DNA of 64,000 nt from JAMXLO01 sp963819855 (GCA_963819855.1 CAWFYC010000025.1:62001-126000); one strand, 5' to 3'. Positions 20,993 to 29,602 are shown, counted from the stretch's first letter. Notes: generated from the sequence alone by a model not told the origin. Made by a program: numbers and translations.

Positions 20993-21009
20993 CGGTTTAA
21001 CAAACCGCG
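20993..21009. promoter_or_regulatory. Short palindrome in a divergent promoter region
   Basis: GCGGTTT at 20993-20999 pairs with AAACCGC at 21003-21009 around three bases. It lies nine bases before the acyltransferase start (minus strand) and 95 bases before the fasciclin gene. It could be an operator for either gene or a leader hairpin; nothing in the sequence decides. Confidence 0.3.
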
Positions 21010-21104
21010 AAAATATTCGGCTGCGCCCGCATCCGAAAGGGCCGGTAACGACGATAGGGGGACAGCGGCTGCCGATGGCCGCTCCAACGAGAGGAGAAAC
21101 CACC

Positions 21105-21668
21105 ATGAAGCGTACCGCACTGTTCGCCATGATCCTGCTGGCGTCCGCCGCGCCCGTGTTCGCCCAGGACATGTCCGCCTCGACCGTCCGGGTGGGCGGC
21201 CAGGCCATGTTCCCGTCCAAGACCATCGTTGCCAATGCGGTGAACTCCGCCGACCACACCACGCTGGTCGCCGCGGTGAAGGCCGCCGGCCTGGTCGATA
21301 CCCTGAACGGCCCCGGTCCGTTCACCGTGTTCGCGCCGACCAATGAGGCGTTTGCCATGCTGCCGGCAGGAACGGTGGAGAGCCTGGTGAAGCCCGAGAA
21401 CAAGGCGATGCTCACCAAGATTCTGACCTACCACGTGGTCGCCGGGAACTACGACAGCAACAAGCTGCGTTCGCTGATCCTCGAAGGCAACGGCACCGCG
21501 ACGCTGAACACCGTGAGCGGCGGCAAGCTGTGGCTGATGATGAACGGCTCGTCCAACATCACGGTGAAGGACGAGAAGGGCGACGTCGCCGACATCACGA
21601 TCTCCGACGTGCGCCAGTCGAACGGCGTGATCCAGGTCGTCGATCACGTGCTGCTGCCGCGCGCCTGA
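21105..21668 (+). CDS. Secreted fasciclin (FAS1) domain protein
   Basis: A 187-residue exported protein: signal peptide MKRTALFAMILLASAAPVFA followed by QDMS. One FAS1 domain spans roughly residues 45-187, with the H1 motif FTVFAPTNEAFAMLP, LTYHVVAGNYDS and the H2-like end GVIQVVDHVLLP. FAS1 proteins mediate adhesion or act as periplasmic partners. ATG 21105 has GAGAGGAG upstream; the frame is open further 5' without a signal peptide. It heads an operon with a cytochrome b561 and a molybdopterin oxidoreductase, suggesting a periplasmic redox role. Confidence 0.93.
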   Translation: MKRTALFAMILLASAAPVFAQDMSASTVRVGGQAMFPSKTIVANAVNSADHTTLVAAVKAAGLVDTLNGPGPFTVFAPTNEAFAMLPAGTVESLVKPENKAMLTKILTYHVVAGNYDSNKLRSLILEGNGTATLNTVSGGKLWLMMNGSSNITVKDEKGDVADITISDVRQSNGVIQVVDHVLLPRA

Positions 21669-21731
21669 TCGACCGGTGTGGGCGGCCTCGACCCCAAAGG
21701 CCGCCCGCATTGCCTCGCCGGAGGAATTGTC

Positions 21732-22313
21732 ATGCGCATCCATCCACTGGTGGTGCGAATCACGCACTGGACCAACGCCGCGGCGATGACGGTGATGATC
21801 GGCAGCGGTTGGCAGATCTACAATGCCTCGCCGCTGTTCGCCTTCGTGTTCCCGGCCAGGCTGACGCTGGGAAGCTGGCTGGGCGGCGCGCTCGCCTGGC
21901 ATTTCGCGGCGATGTGGCTGCTGGTGGCGAACTTCGCAATCTATCTCCTTTACGGACTGGCGTCCGGTCACATCAGGCGCCGCCTGTTCCCGCTTTCCCC
22001 GCGCGATATTTTGCGCGACGCGATGCTGGCGCTGCGCCTGCGGCTGCCGCACGACGGTTCGCGATACAATGCCGTGTAACGGCTGCTGTATGTGCTGGCG
22101 AGCTGCGGCATCGCGCTGGCCATCGTATCCGGGCTGGCGATCTGGAAGCCGGTGCAGTTCTATCCGCTGACCTTCGCTCTCGGCGGCTATGAGACCGCAC
22201 GCCGCGTCCACTTCCTTGCCATGGCCGGCGTCGTGGCCTTCATCATCGTGCATCTTGCCTTGGTCGCGATCGTGCCGCGTACACTGCGACCGATGCTCAC
22301 AGGACGCGCGTGA
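21732..22313 (+). pseudogene. Cytochrome b561-family subunit, interrupted by an in-frame TAA
   Basis: A four-helix di-haem b-type cytochrome of the kind that serves molybdenum oxidoreductases. The first half (21732-22079) starts MRIHPLVVRITHWTNAA, with histidines in RITHW and AWHFAAMW. The second half (22080-22313) continues in the same frame with RLLYVLASCGIALAIVSGLA and histidines in RRVHFLAM and FIIVHLALV. Between them codon 116 is TAA (22077-22079), where relatives have Gln in AVQRLLY; CAA to TAA is a single change. The stop separates the two pairs of haem ligands. Read-through, an error or real decay are all possible. ATG 21732 has GGAGGAATT upstream. Confidence 0.85.
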
Positions 22314-23056
22314 TGGCCCGCATCGATCCCGCCGATCATCGCCGCGGCCTCCAGCGCGCGGCGCGGAGGCTGTTCCTGCGTGGGACACTGTCGATCGGCG
22401 CATTGTCGATGCTGACCGGATGCGATCTCGAAGACGACGATGCGGTGGATCGCGTGCTGTCGGCGATGTCGCGCTGGAACGACAGGGTACAGGCCGCACT
22501 GTTCAGTCGTGCGCGCATGGCGCCGACCTACCACGAGGCCGACATCACCGACCCGTTCCCGTTCAATGCCTATTATCCGCTGAGCGAAGTGCGCCATGTC
22601 GATGGCGCCGCGTGGCGCCTCGAGGTTTCCGGTCTGGTCGCGGAACGGAAGCCTTGGAGCCTTGCCGACCTCGCGGCACTGCCGCAGTCGGATCAGATCA
22701 CGCGCCACATCTGCATCGAGGGCTGGAGTGCGATCGGCAAATGGGGCGGCGTGCCGCTCCGCAACTACCTCGCACGCATCGGCGCCGATACGCGGGCGCG
22801 TTATGTCTCGTTTCGTTGCGCCGACGACTATCGCAGCTCGATCGACATGGCGACAGCGCTGCACAAGCAGACACTGCTGGCGCTGACCTTCCGCGACAGA
22901 CCGTTGCCGGCGGCATATGGCGTCCCGGTCAAGCTGCGCGTGCCGACCAAGCTTGGCTTCAAGAACCCGAAGCATATCGTCGGCATCGAAGTGACCAACG
23001 TGTATCGGGGCGGGTTCTGGGAGGACTACGGCTACAACTGGTTCAGCGGCAGTTGA
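22313..23056 (+). CDS. Molybdopterin-dependent oxidoreductase (sulfite oxidase fold), lipoprotein-like
   Basis: A 247-residue protein with one oxidoreductase molybdopterin domain. The molybdenum cysteine is in HICIEGWSAIGKWGG; SLADLAALPQSDQITR and VKLRVPTKLGFKNPKHIVG are typical of YedY/SUOX relatives. The N terminus has a twin-arginine-like RRLFLRG, a hydrophobic stretch and a lipobox LTGC, so it is probably exported folded with its cofactor and may be lipid-anchored. The start overlaps the b561 stop (TGATG); a GTG three bases earlier is also possible. It likely passes electrons to the adjacent b561, now interrupted. Confidence 0.9.
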   Translation: MARIDPADHRRGLQRAARRLFLRGTLSIGALSMLTGCDLEDDDAVDRVLSAMSRWNDRVQAALFSRARMAPTYHEADITDPFPFNAYYPLSEVRHVDGAAWRLEVSGLVAERKPWSLADLAALPQSDQITRHICIEGWSAIGKWGGVPLRNYLARIGADTRARYVSFRCADDYRSSIDMATALHKQTLLALTFRDRPLPAAYGVPVKLRVPTKLGFKNPKHIVGIEVTNVYRGGFWEDYGYNWFSGS

Positions 23057-24309
23057 CGCGCCGCTGCCGGTTCCAGCAAACGGTGGTGGCGCACGCGGAT
23101 CGGCAGCAGCACGAACAGAGCCAGCACAACCACCAGCAAGTTCATCCCTGCCGCTGCAAGGAACACCGGCTCCCACGATCCGGTCGCGGTCTTCAGCACA
23201 TTGGCGAACGGCACCAGGAACGCCGACGTGCCCTTCGCGGTGTACAGCATCATCGAATTGGCGGTGGCATACCGGGTGCCGAACAGGTCGGTGCAGGTGG
23301 AGGGAAACAGGCTGAATATCTCGCCCCAGGTGAAGAAGATCAGCGCGGCGCAGATCACGAACGTCCATGGGCTGGAGCCGAACAGCGCCAGCAGCCAATA
23401 GCTCAGCGCGCCAAGCGTGAACGCCAGCGCCATGGTGTATTCGCGGCCGATCCGGTCGGACACCGCGCCGAAGAACGGCCGCGCCAGGCCGTTCATCACG
23501 TTGTCCACCACCAGCGCGACGCTCAGCGTGGTCGCGCCGAGAAATATCACCGTGGTCGACAGGCCGAAGTCCTTGGCGATCGGCGCGAGCTGCGCGGTGG
23601 CCATCAGGCCGCTCGACGACACCAGGACGAACATGAAGTACAGCAGCCAGAACGCCGGCGAGCGCAGCACCGCCATGCTGGTGTAGCTGCGTGACGACTG
23701 CGGCACCGCGGAGCGGACCATCGTGGGCAGCACGGTGCCAGGCAGCGGGCCGTGCAGCATTTGCGCGACGACCAGCAGCACCACACCTTGCGCGACGCCG
23801 AACCACAGGAAGGCGGAGGCATAGCCGTAGGTATCGATCACCAACCGGATCGGGATCACGGTGAGCGCCGCGCCGGCGCCGAACCCCGCTGCGGTCAGGC
23901 CGACGGCGAGGCCACGGCGATCCGGGAACCACTTCATCGCGTTGCCGACGCAGGTGGCGTAGATCGCGCCGGCCCCGGTGCCGGAGACCGCCGCCCCGAC
24001 ATAGAGCATCGCGAGCGAGCTGGCGTAGGCATTGATCACCCAGGCGACGCCGACGAGCACGCCGCCGAAGCTGATCATCAGCCGCGGGCCGGTGCGTGGG
24101 CCGAGATGATCGACGATGTAACCCTCGATCGGGGTCAGCCAGGTTTCGGTGGCAATGAAGATGCTGAACGCGATCTGGATCTCGGCGATGCTCCAGCCAT
24201 GCGCCTGGTGCATCGGATCGACGAACAAGGTCCAGGCGTATTGCAGATTGGCGATCAGCACCATGCACAGCACGCCGAGCCACAGTTGCAGCCAGCGGTT
24301 CGCGGACAT
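23032..24309 (-). CDS. MFS transporter, oxalate/formate antiporter family
   Basis: A 425-residue, 12-segment major facilitator protein. NRWLQLWLGVLCMVLIANLQ, YAWTLFVDPMHQAHGWSIAE, IQIAFSIFIATETW and VGAAVSGTGAGAIYATCVGN are typical of the OFA (OxlT-like) family, which exchanges small carboxylates across the inner membrane. ATG 24309 (MSANRWLQ) has GGGAGG six bases upstream; 5' extensions lack one. It is tail-to-tail with the molybdoenzyme gene and overlaps it by 25 bases. Substrate assignment as oxalate/formate is by family only. Confidence 0.87.
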   Translation of the reverse strand: MSANRWLQLWLGVLCMVLIANLQYAWTLFVDPMHQAHGWSIAEIQIAFSIFIATETWLTPIEGYIVDHLGPRTGPRLMISFGGVLVGVAWVINAYASSLAMLYVGAAVSGTGAGAIYATCVGNAMKWFPDRRGLAVGLTAAGFGAGAALTVIPIRLVIDTYGYASAFLWFGVAQGVVLLVVAQMLHGPLPGTVLPTMVRSAVPQSSRSYTSMAVLRSPAFWLLYFMFVLVSSSGLMATAQLAPIAKDFGLSTTVIFLGATTLSVALVVDNVMNGLARPFFGAVSDRIGREYTMALAFTLGALSYWLLALFGSSPWTFVICAALIFFTWGEIFSLFPSTCTDLFGTRYATANSMMLYTAKGTSAFLVPFANVLKTATGSWEPVFLAAAGMNLLVVVLALFVLLPIRVRHHRLLEPAAARQLPLNQL

Positions 24310-24374
24310 CAGGACCTCCCGAAATTGCTTGTCGCTCGCTTGATTGTTCATCCGCGCCTTGTCGGCACGGTTGT

Positions 24375-25646
24375 TCAGGTCTTCTCGAAGTCGATCCGCT
24401 CGACCACCGGCAGGCGCTGGAGGTAACGACGCAGACAGTCGAGCCCCAGTTCGACCGCGCCGAGCCGCACCCATTCGCGACCGCCCAGGATACGCGAGCG
24501 CCGGAAGGCGACGTCCTCTGCGGTGGCGATCGCGATCCAGATGGTGCCGCCGAAATCGATCCGGTCCGGGCCTTCGTCAAGGTCGATCAGTACCGCAAGC
24601 GCATGCGTCGCACCAGCGTGAGTGCGTGCGGCGTGGGCCACCGCCTCCACGGTCTCCTGGGTGAGGTCGCCGGCAAGGCCGAAGCCCTTGATATCGAGCG
24701 CCGTGTGCAGTGCGGTGCGGTCACGCACCGTGACGCCGCAGCGCAGCACGTGTTCGGCGCCTGGCAGGTGGCCGATCCGCGCCGCCATCTGGCCGCTGGT
24801 GAAGGTCTCGACCAACGCGAGTGTTCCGGCCTGGCGGGTCAGCTCCGCCAGCACCACGCCTTCCAGCGTCTGGTCGTCCTCCGCCATGATGAAGTTGCCC
24901 AGCCGCTTGCGCACCTCCGCCTGCACCGGTTCGAGCTTGCGCCGCACATCGTCCATATCGGTGCCGCGCACCGTCAGCTTGGTCTCGAGCTGTGGATAGT
25001 GCGCGCGGAAGCCGAGTTTCACGCTGCGGTCGGGCACCAGTTCCTCGACGCCGGCGAGCAGCGCGTCGACATGCGATTCGCCGAGACCGTAGGAGTGAAA
25101 GCGCTTGAGGTGGATCGTTGCGGGCGCGCCGCCGCGGGCCAGCAGGCGCGGGATCACCTGCTCCTCCAGCATGCGGCGCAGTTCGCGCGGCACGCCCGGA
25201 GTGAAGAGGAAGCGGGCGCGGCCGATGTCGAGCGCGAAGCCGCAGGCGGTGCCGATCGGATTGTCGATGACCTCGGCGGTGGACGGCAGCATCGCCTGCT
25301 TGCGGTTGTTCGGCGGCATGATACGGCTGCGCTTGGAGAAGAAAGATTCCATTTTCTCCAGCCATTCCTCGTTCAGCACGAGATCGACGCCGGCGGCCTG
25401 GGCCGCGATCTCCTGCGACAGGTCATCGACGGTCGGGCCGAGACCGCCGTTGACAATAACCGCATCGGCGCGCTGCGCGGCGAGACGGAAGGCCTCGAGC
25501 AGACTCGCGCGATCGTCGCCGACCGTGGTGCCCCAGTGGACGGACAGGCCGACATCCTCGAGCTTCTGGCTCATGTAGCTGAAGTTGGTGTTGACGATCT
25601 TGCCGGTGAGGACTTCGTCTCCCGTGCAGATGATCTCGATGCGCAT
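24375..25646 (-). CDS. CinA family protein
   Basis: A 423-residue two-domain CinA. Residues 1-170 form the MoCF-like pyrophosphatase domain: EIICTGDEVLTGKIVNTN, VNGGLGPTVDDLSQE and NPIGTACGFALD. Residues about 255-400 correspond to the nicotinamide-nucleotide amidase (PncC/CinA_C) domain. There the usual ESCTGG serine motif reads ETFTSGQMAARI and the following Tyr/Lys region reads TVRDRTALH, so the deamidase site looks lost. The protein may work only on ADP-ribose-type substrates. Its stop is 65 bases upstream of the MFS gene on the same strand. Confidence 0.85.
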   Translation of the reverse strand: MRIEIICTGDEVLTGKIVNTNFSYMSQKLEDVGLSVHWGTTVGDDRASLLEAFRLAAQRADAVIVNGGLGPTVDDLSQEIAAQAAGVDLVLNEEWLEKMESFFSKRSRIMPPNNRKQAMLPSTAEVIDNPIGTACGFALDIGRARFLFTPGVPRELRRMLEEQVIPRLLARGGAPATIHLKRFHSYGLGESHVDALLAGVEELVPDRSVKLGFRAHYPQLETKLTVRGTDMDDVRRKLEPVQAEVRKRLGNFIMAEDDQTLEGVVLAELTRQAGTLALVETFTSGQMAARIGHLPGAEHVLRCGVTVRDRTALHTALDIKGFGLAGDLTQETVEAVAHAARTHAGATHALAVLIDLDEGPDRIDFGGTIWIAIATAEDVAFRRSRILGGREWVRLGAVELGLDCLRRYLQRLPVVERIDFEKT

Positions 25647-25724
25647 GCTGATTCCTGTGGGCGGGTCGGAGCGGTATCCTGAACGCTAACGCGTGGCCGC
25701 GTCCAGATGGCGGACGCCAGATCG

Positions 25725-26603
25725 TCACATGCGTCGTGCCGCGTGCAACGCGCCGCGCAGGAAATTGCCGCTGGCGTACAGGTCGGCGTCCTCGTCGCTA
25801 CTCGGCGGGCGCCATTGGGCCAGCGGCAGCGACAGCAGATGACCGGTGCGGCGAAATGGTTCCAGCGTGATCGCCCCCTGATAGTCGATCTCGGCGAGCG
25901 CACGACAGATCGGCGGCCAGTCGGTATGGCCGGTGCCGAGAAAGCCTCGGTGGTTCTCGTTCGCCTGGAAGTGAATCAGCAACGGGCCGGCGAGGCGGAG
26001 CGCCTGCGGGAGGTCGTCTTCCTCCATGTTCATGTGGAACGTATCGAGCATGACGCCGACTGAGGGGTGATCGATCAGGGTACACAGCGCCATCGCCTGC
26101 CGCGCGGTGTTGCAGAAGTCGGTCTCGAAGCGGTTCAGCGGCTCGATCGCGAAGCGCACCGCGCTGCCTTCGGCATGTTCGGCCGCCGCGTGCAGTCCAT
26201 CGGTGACGCGCTTCACCCGCTCGCGCCGCAGTGCCTCGTCGATCGGCGACGGCGCGCGGCCGGCGAACACCAGTGGAGTGCCGTACAGCGGACCTCCGAC
26301 AATGGTCGCACCACACGCCACCGCGACGTCGATGCAGCGGCTCAGATAGTCCACACCGGCTTTGCGCGCCGACGCATCGTCGGACGCCAGGTCGCGTTGC
26401 AGGTTCACCCGCGCGGCAAGCTGGAGGGACAGCCCGGCATCATGCGCGGCGCGGCCGGCCGCGGCGGGATCGAGTTCGCCGTCCTCGGGCACCAACAGTT
26501 CGCAGAAATCCATCCCCGCCGCCTTCATGCGCGCGAACAGCGGGAGATGCGCGGTGGTGAACGGCCGCGCGTAGCTCATCGAGATCACACCGATGGGGTT
26601 CAT
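25725..26603 (-). CDS. Sugar phosphate isomerase/epimerase (tagatose 3-epimerase type)
   Basis: A 292-residue AP-endonuclease-2-like TIM barrel, starting MNPIGVISMSYARPFTTAHL. The metal-binding residues fit ketose 3-epimerases: Glu in FAIEPLNRFETDFCN, Asp/His in VMLDTFHMNMEEDD, then HFQANENHRGFLGTGHTDW and the last Glu in AITLEPFRR. Such enzymes interconvert ketohexoses such as fructose and psicose. The start overlaps the upstream permease stop (ATGA at 26600-26603), so it is the last gene of the sugar ABC operon and probably processes the imported sugar. The frame stays open far upstream, antisense-free but inside the permease genes. Confidence 0.87.
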   Translation of the reverse strand: MNPIGVISMSYARPFTTAHLPLFARMKAAGMDFCELLVPEDGELDPAAAGRAAHDAGLSLQLAARVNLQRDLASDDASARKAGVDYLSRCIDVAVACGATIVGGPLYGTPLVFAGRAPSPIDEALRRERVKRVTDGLHAAAEHAEGSAVRFAIEPLNRFETDFCNTARQAMALCTLIDHPSVGVMLDTFHMNMEEDDLPQALRLAGPLLIHFQANENHRGFLGTGHTDWPPICRALAEIDYQGAITLEPFRRTGHLLSLPLAQWRPPSSDEDADLYASGNFLRGALHAARRM

Positions 26604-27430
26604 CCCTTCACCGCACCTCCGGTCAGGCCGCCGACCAGGCGGCGTTGCGCGAACAGGAACAGGATGGTGGCAGGTAGTGCAACCAGCGTGCCGCCGGCCA
26701 TCAGCAGGCCCCACTGGATCTGGTTCTCGCCGATGAACAGCTGCAACGCCACGGTCACCGTGCGGACGTTGCGGCCGGTCATCATCAGCGCGAACAGGTA
26801 TTCGTTCCACGAGGTGATGAACAGGTAGATGCCGACCGCCACCACGCCCGGCATGGCGAGCGGCAGCACCACCAGCAGCATCGCCTGCATGCGGGTGGCG
26901 CCGTCGATCATCGCCGCTTGGTCGAGTTCCTGCGGGATGCCGTCGACGTAGCTGGTCAGCAGCCAGATCGCGAACGGCAAGGTGAAGGTGGCGTGACCGG
27001 CGATCAGCGCAAAATACGTATCCAGCAGGCCGAAGTCGCGCATCAGCACGAACAGCGGCAGGATCAGCATGACAACAGGGAACATGTTGATCACCAGGAA
27101 CTGCGTGCGCAGCCAGTTGCGACCGCGGAAGCGGAACCGCGAGAAGGCGTAGGCAGCGGGCAGCGCCAACGTCAGTCCAAGTGTCACCGCGCCGCAGGCG
27201 ACGATCAGGCTGTCGCGCAGGTTCTGCGCGAAGCTGGTGCGCTGCAGCAGCTCGATGTGATGGATCAGGGTAAGCTGGTGGGGCCACAGCGCGATCGGCG
27301 AGTGCGTCAGCTCCGCATCGGGGCGGATCGAGGACAGCATCATCCAGATCCACGGCAACAGCGCGAAAGCCAAGATCAGCACGACGGGGAGTTCGGTACC
27401 GAGCAGACGCTTGATGCGCTTCAATCTCAC
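26600..27430 (-). CDS. Carbohydrate ABC transporter permease (MalG type)
   Basis: A 276-residue inner-membrane permease with six predicted helices. The cytoplasmic EAA loop reads ELDQAAMIDGATRMQAML, with LPLAMPG downstream. It pairs with the MalF-type permease upstream. The start is GTG 27430 or TTG 27424 (KRIKRLLGTELPVVLILA). The frame also runs 40 codons further upstream, but that part is a dispersed repeat element translating as VILAQAGTQ and is not protein. It overlaps the epimerase by four bases. Confidence 0.9.
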   Translation of the reverse strand: MRLKRIKRLLGTELPVVLILAFALLPWIWMMLSSIRPDAELTHSPIALWPHQLTLIHHIELLQRTSFAQNLRDSLIVACGAVTLGLTLALPAAYAFSRFRFRGRNWLRTQFLVINMFPVVMLILPLFVLMRDFGLLDTYFALIAGHATFTLPFAIWLLTSYVDGIPQELDQAAMIDGATRMQAMLLVVLPLAMPGVVAVGIYLFITSWNEYLFALMMTGRNVRTVTVALQLFIGENQIQWGLLMAGGTLVALPATILFLFAQRRLVGGLTGGAVKG

Positions 27431-27437
27431 CCCCTCG

Positions 27438-27515
27438 TGCTCCCCGCGCAAGCGGGGACCCGGTGAGATGACATATCGTGGATAGTCCTGGGTTCCCGCT
27501 TGCGCGAGAATGACC
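27438..27515. repeat. Dispersed palindromic repeat, type A, between two permease genes
   Basis: A GTCATTCCCGCG-type mobile repeat lying in the 94 bases between the MalF and MalG genes. The left part (about 27440-27462) has its own CCCCGCGCAAGCGGGG hairpin and pairs imperfectly with the right arm at 27487-27515 (CCTGGGTTCCCGCTTGCGCG and on to GAATGACC). It is related to copies at 36062-36137 and 58862-58939. Here it splits an operon and may form a strong RNA hairpin between the two permease coding regions. Confidence 0.8.
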
Positions 27516-27524
27516 GGAGGTGCG

Positions 27525-28388
27525 TCATTCCGCGCGGTTCCGCCACACATAGCTCACCACCACGCCGAGCAGCAGCACCGTCAGCAGTACCGCAAGCGCG
27601 GACCCCTGGCCGTAGTTGCCGCCCGACCATGCGGTGAGGAACGCGTGCAGCGGCAGCGTCTGTGTCGCGGTGCCAGGTCCGCCGCCGGTCATCACCAGGA
27701 TCAGGTCGAGCGAGTTCGCCACCCAGATCATGCGCAGCAGCAGCGCGGTTGCGATGACGCCGGCGAGGCCGGGCAGCGTGATGTGGCGGAACTTTCCCCA
27801 CGCACCCGCGCCGTCGATCGAAGCGGCCTCGTAGAGTTCGCCTGGGATCGCCTGCAGCCCGGCAAGCAGTGTCACGGCGAAGAACGGAAATCCCTGCCAG
27901 ACCACGGCAAGGATCACGCCGGCCATCGCGGTGCTCGACTGCGCCAACCACGGCACCGAGTGCGGCAGGATGCCCAACAGCACGCCGATGTTGTTCAGCA
28001 CGCCGAGATTGAAGTCGAGCATCCAGGTCCAGATCAGCCCGATGATCACCGACGGCAGCGCCCACGGCACCACCACCAGCGCGCGTGCGATGCCGCGCCA
28101 GGCGAAGCTGCGGTTCAGCAGCAGCGCAGTGGCGAAGCCCAGCGTGAACTGCAGCGACACGGCGCAGATCACCCAGATCAGGGAGTTGGTCAGGCTCTCC
28201 CAGAACACCGGATCGGTCAGCGCACGCGTGTAGTTCGCCAGGCCGATGAACGGGCGCACGCGGGGCCGGTACAGGATCACGTCGTGCAACGACAGCCACA
28301 GCGTGTCGAGCACCGGCAGCAGCACCAGGATCGCCGCCGCCGCCAATGCCGGCGCCAGCATCAGCCACGGCGTGGCGGCGCGTCTCAA
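27525..28388 (-). CDS. Carbohydrate ABC transporter permease (MalF type)
   Basis: A 287-residue permease with six predicted membrane helices, starting MRRAATPWLMLAPALAAAAI. The EAA loop is ELYEAASIDGAGAWGKFRHI followed by TLPGLAG; LILVMTGGGPGTATQTLP is typical of the sugar-porter MalF group. It forms the membrane channel with the MalG-type subunit. It overlaps the binding-protein gene by four bases (28385-28388). Confidence 0.92.
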   Translation of the reverse strand: MRRAATPWLMLAPALAAAAILVLLPVLDTLWLSLHDVILYRPRVRPFIGLANYTRALTDPVFWESLTNSLIWVICAVSLQFTLGFATALLLNRSFAWRGIARALVVVPWALPSVIIGLIWTWMLDFNLGVLNNIGVLLGILPHSVPWLAQSSTAMAGVILAVVWQGFPFFAVTLLAGLQAIPGELYEAASIDGAGAWGKFRHITLPGLAGVIATALLLRMIWVANSLDLILVMTGGGPGTATQTLPLHAFLTAWSGGNYGQGSALAVLLTVLLLGVVVSYVWRNRAE

Positions 28389-29602
28389 CCGAAGAACAGC
28401 TTCTCGAACGCCTGCATCATCTCATCGGGTTGGATTTGTCCGAGCAGCGCCTTCTGCGTGTTCTGCGGCCAGACCACGCGAGTGAAGTCGGCGGTCTGCG
28501 GCAGGTTCGGCAGCACGCCGGCGATCGGCAGCGATTGCACCGTGGCATCGACGAAGCGCTTCGGATGCAGCGTCCAGTTTGCGGCACCCGACGTGGTGAC
28601 GGTCATCTGCCCTGCCGCCTTGTTGTACAGCACGTTGTTCGGTCCGGTGGACAGCCAGGAAATCCACTTCCACGCCGCCTCGGGATTCCTGCTCGCGCTG
28701 AACACGCAGGTGGAACCGTCGCCGAATGTTGCGAATCCGGATCCGTTCGGCCCACGTGGCACCGGCACCGCGGTGATCGCGTCGCCGAACGTCTCCACCA
28801 TGGTATTGGCGGTGCTGATATGGTGCACGGTCATCGCCACGCGGCCGGCCTTCAGATTGTTCACGATCTGCAGGAACGCATCGGTCGGCGCCGAGGGTGG
28901 CGTGACCTTGTGCACCCGGTGCAGGTCGATGAAGAAACGATTCTGCGCCAGCGCCGCCGGCGAGACAAATCCGCCCTTCACCGGCTTCGCCCCGGTGCCG
29001 AACGCGAACGGCATCCAGGAATCGTGCCCGCCGGAGCCGCCGCGCATGCCGAAGCCCCACTGCTCGCCGCCGGTCAGCGCCTTCGCCGCGGTGAGGAACT
29101 CATCGAAGTTGGTGGGCACCTTCAGGCTCTGCTTCGCCAGCAGATCGAGCCGCACGTAGAGATACAGCACGACGTATTGCAGCGGCATGTAGTAGCGCCT
29201 GCCGTCGGGCGCGGTGTGCAGCCGCCACAGATCGTCGGTGATGTCGCTCTTGCCCGGCCAGGCGTCGATCCATTTATCGAGCGGCGCCAGCGCGTCCATC
29301 TCCATCAGTCGCGCGAGGTTGTTGAATTTCACCATCGCCGTGTCAGGTGCGTTGTTGGCGATGATCGAGGTGTAGAGCCGGTTGTCGTAATCGCCACCCC
29401 CGCCCCACGGGATGTTTTCCGGCTCGATCCTGATGCCGGGATTTTCCTTCTCGAACGCGGCCACCAGTTCGTCGGGCGTCGCCTTCGGGTCATCGAAGTG
29501 GTACCACCAGCGGATCGTCACCGGCTTCTGTGCATGCGGTTGCGCGAGCGGCGTCGCGGCAAGCGTTGCGGCTGCTCCGGTGAGCAGCGTGCGTCGTTTC
29601 AT
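28385..29602 (-). CDS. Extracellular sugar-binding protein of an ABC transporter
   Basis: A 405-residue periplasmic binding protein of the MalE/UgpB-like family 1. The N terminus MKRRTLLTGAAATLAATPLA is a twin-arginine-type signal ending near AHAQ. Then come VTIRWWYHFDDPKATPDELV, the AFEKENPGI motif and late features such as RNPEAAWKWISWLSTG. ATG 29602 has GAGGGGGAAA upstream; the frame is open 69 bases further but without a signal. It is the first gene of the binding protein–permease–permease–epimerase operon, which has no ATPase gene. Confidence 0.93.
   Translation of the reverse strand: MKRRTLLTGAAATLAATPLAQPHAQKPVTIRWWYHFDDPKATPDELVAAFEKENPGIRIEPENIPWGGGGDYDNRLYTSIIANNAPDTAMVKFNNLARLMEMDALAPLDKWIDAWPGKSDITDDLWRLHTAPDGRRYYMPLQYVVLYLYVRLDLLAKQSLKVPTNFDEFLTAAKALTGGEQWGFGMRGGSGGHDSWMPFAFGTGAKPVKGGFVSPAALAQNRFFIDLHRVHKVTPPSAPTDAFLQIVNNLKAGRVAMTVHHISTANTMVETFGDAITAVPVPRGPNGSGFATFGDGSTCVFSASRNPEAAWKWISWLSTGPNNVLYNKAAGQMTVTTSGAANWTLHPKRFVDATVQSLPIAGVLPNLPQTADFTRVVWPQNTQKALLGQIQPDEMMQAFEKLFFG

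Noticed and set aside
19807..21120. A 437-codon frame overlapping the membrane acyltransferase on the same strand
   Set aside because: The other frame encodes a clean acyltransferase with all family motifs and membrane helices. This one is Arg/Gly-rich shadow sequence.
20996..22499. A 500-codon minus-strand frame across the fasciclin and b561 genes
   Set aside because: Its composition (Arg, His, Gln) and lack of any domain mark it as the reverse shadow of the plus-strand operon.
26604..27353. A 250-codon extension of the epimerase into the permease gene
   Set aside because: It is the wrong frame of the MalG-type permease; the epimerase starts cleanly at ATG 26603 with a four-base overlap.
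27431..27550. N-terminal extension of the MalG-type permease
   Set aside because: The extra codons (VILAQAGTQ...) come from the type A repeat element, a known source of false protein ends. The permease starts at GTG 27430 or TTG 27424.
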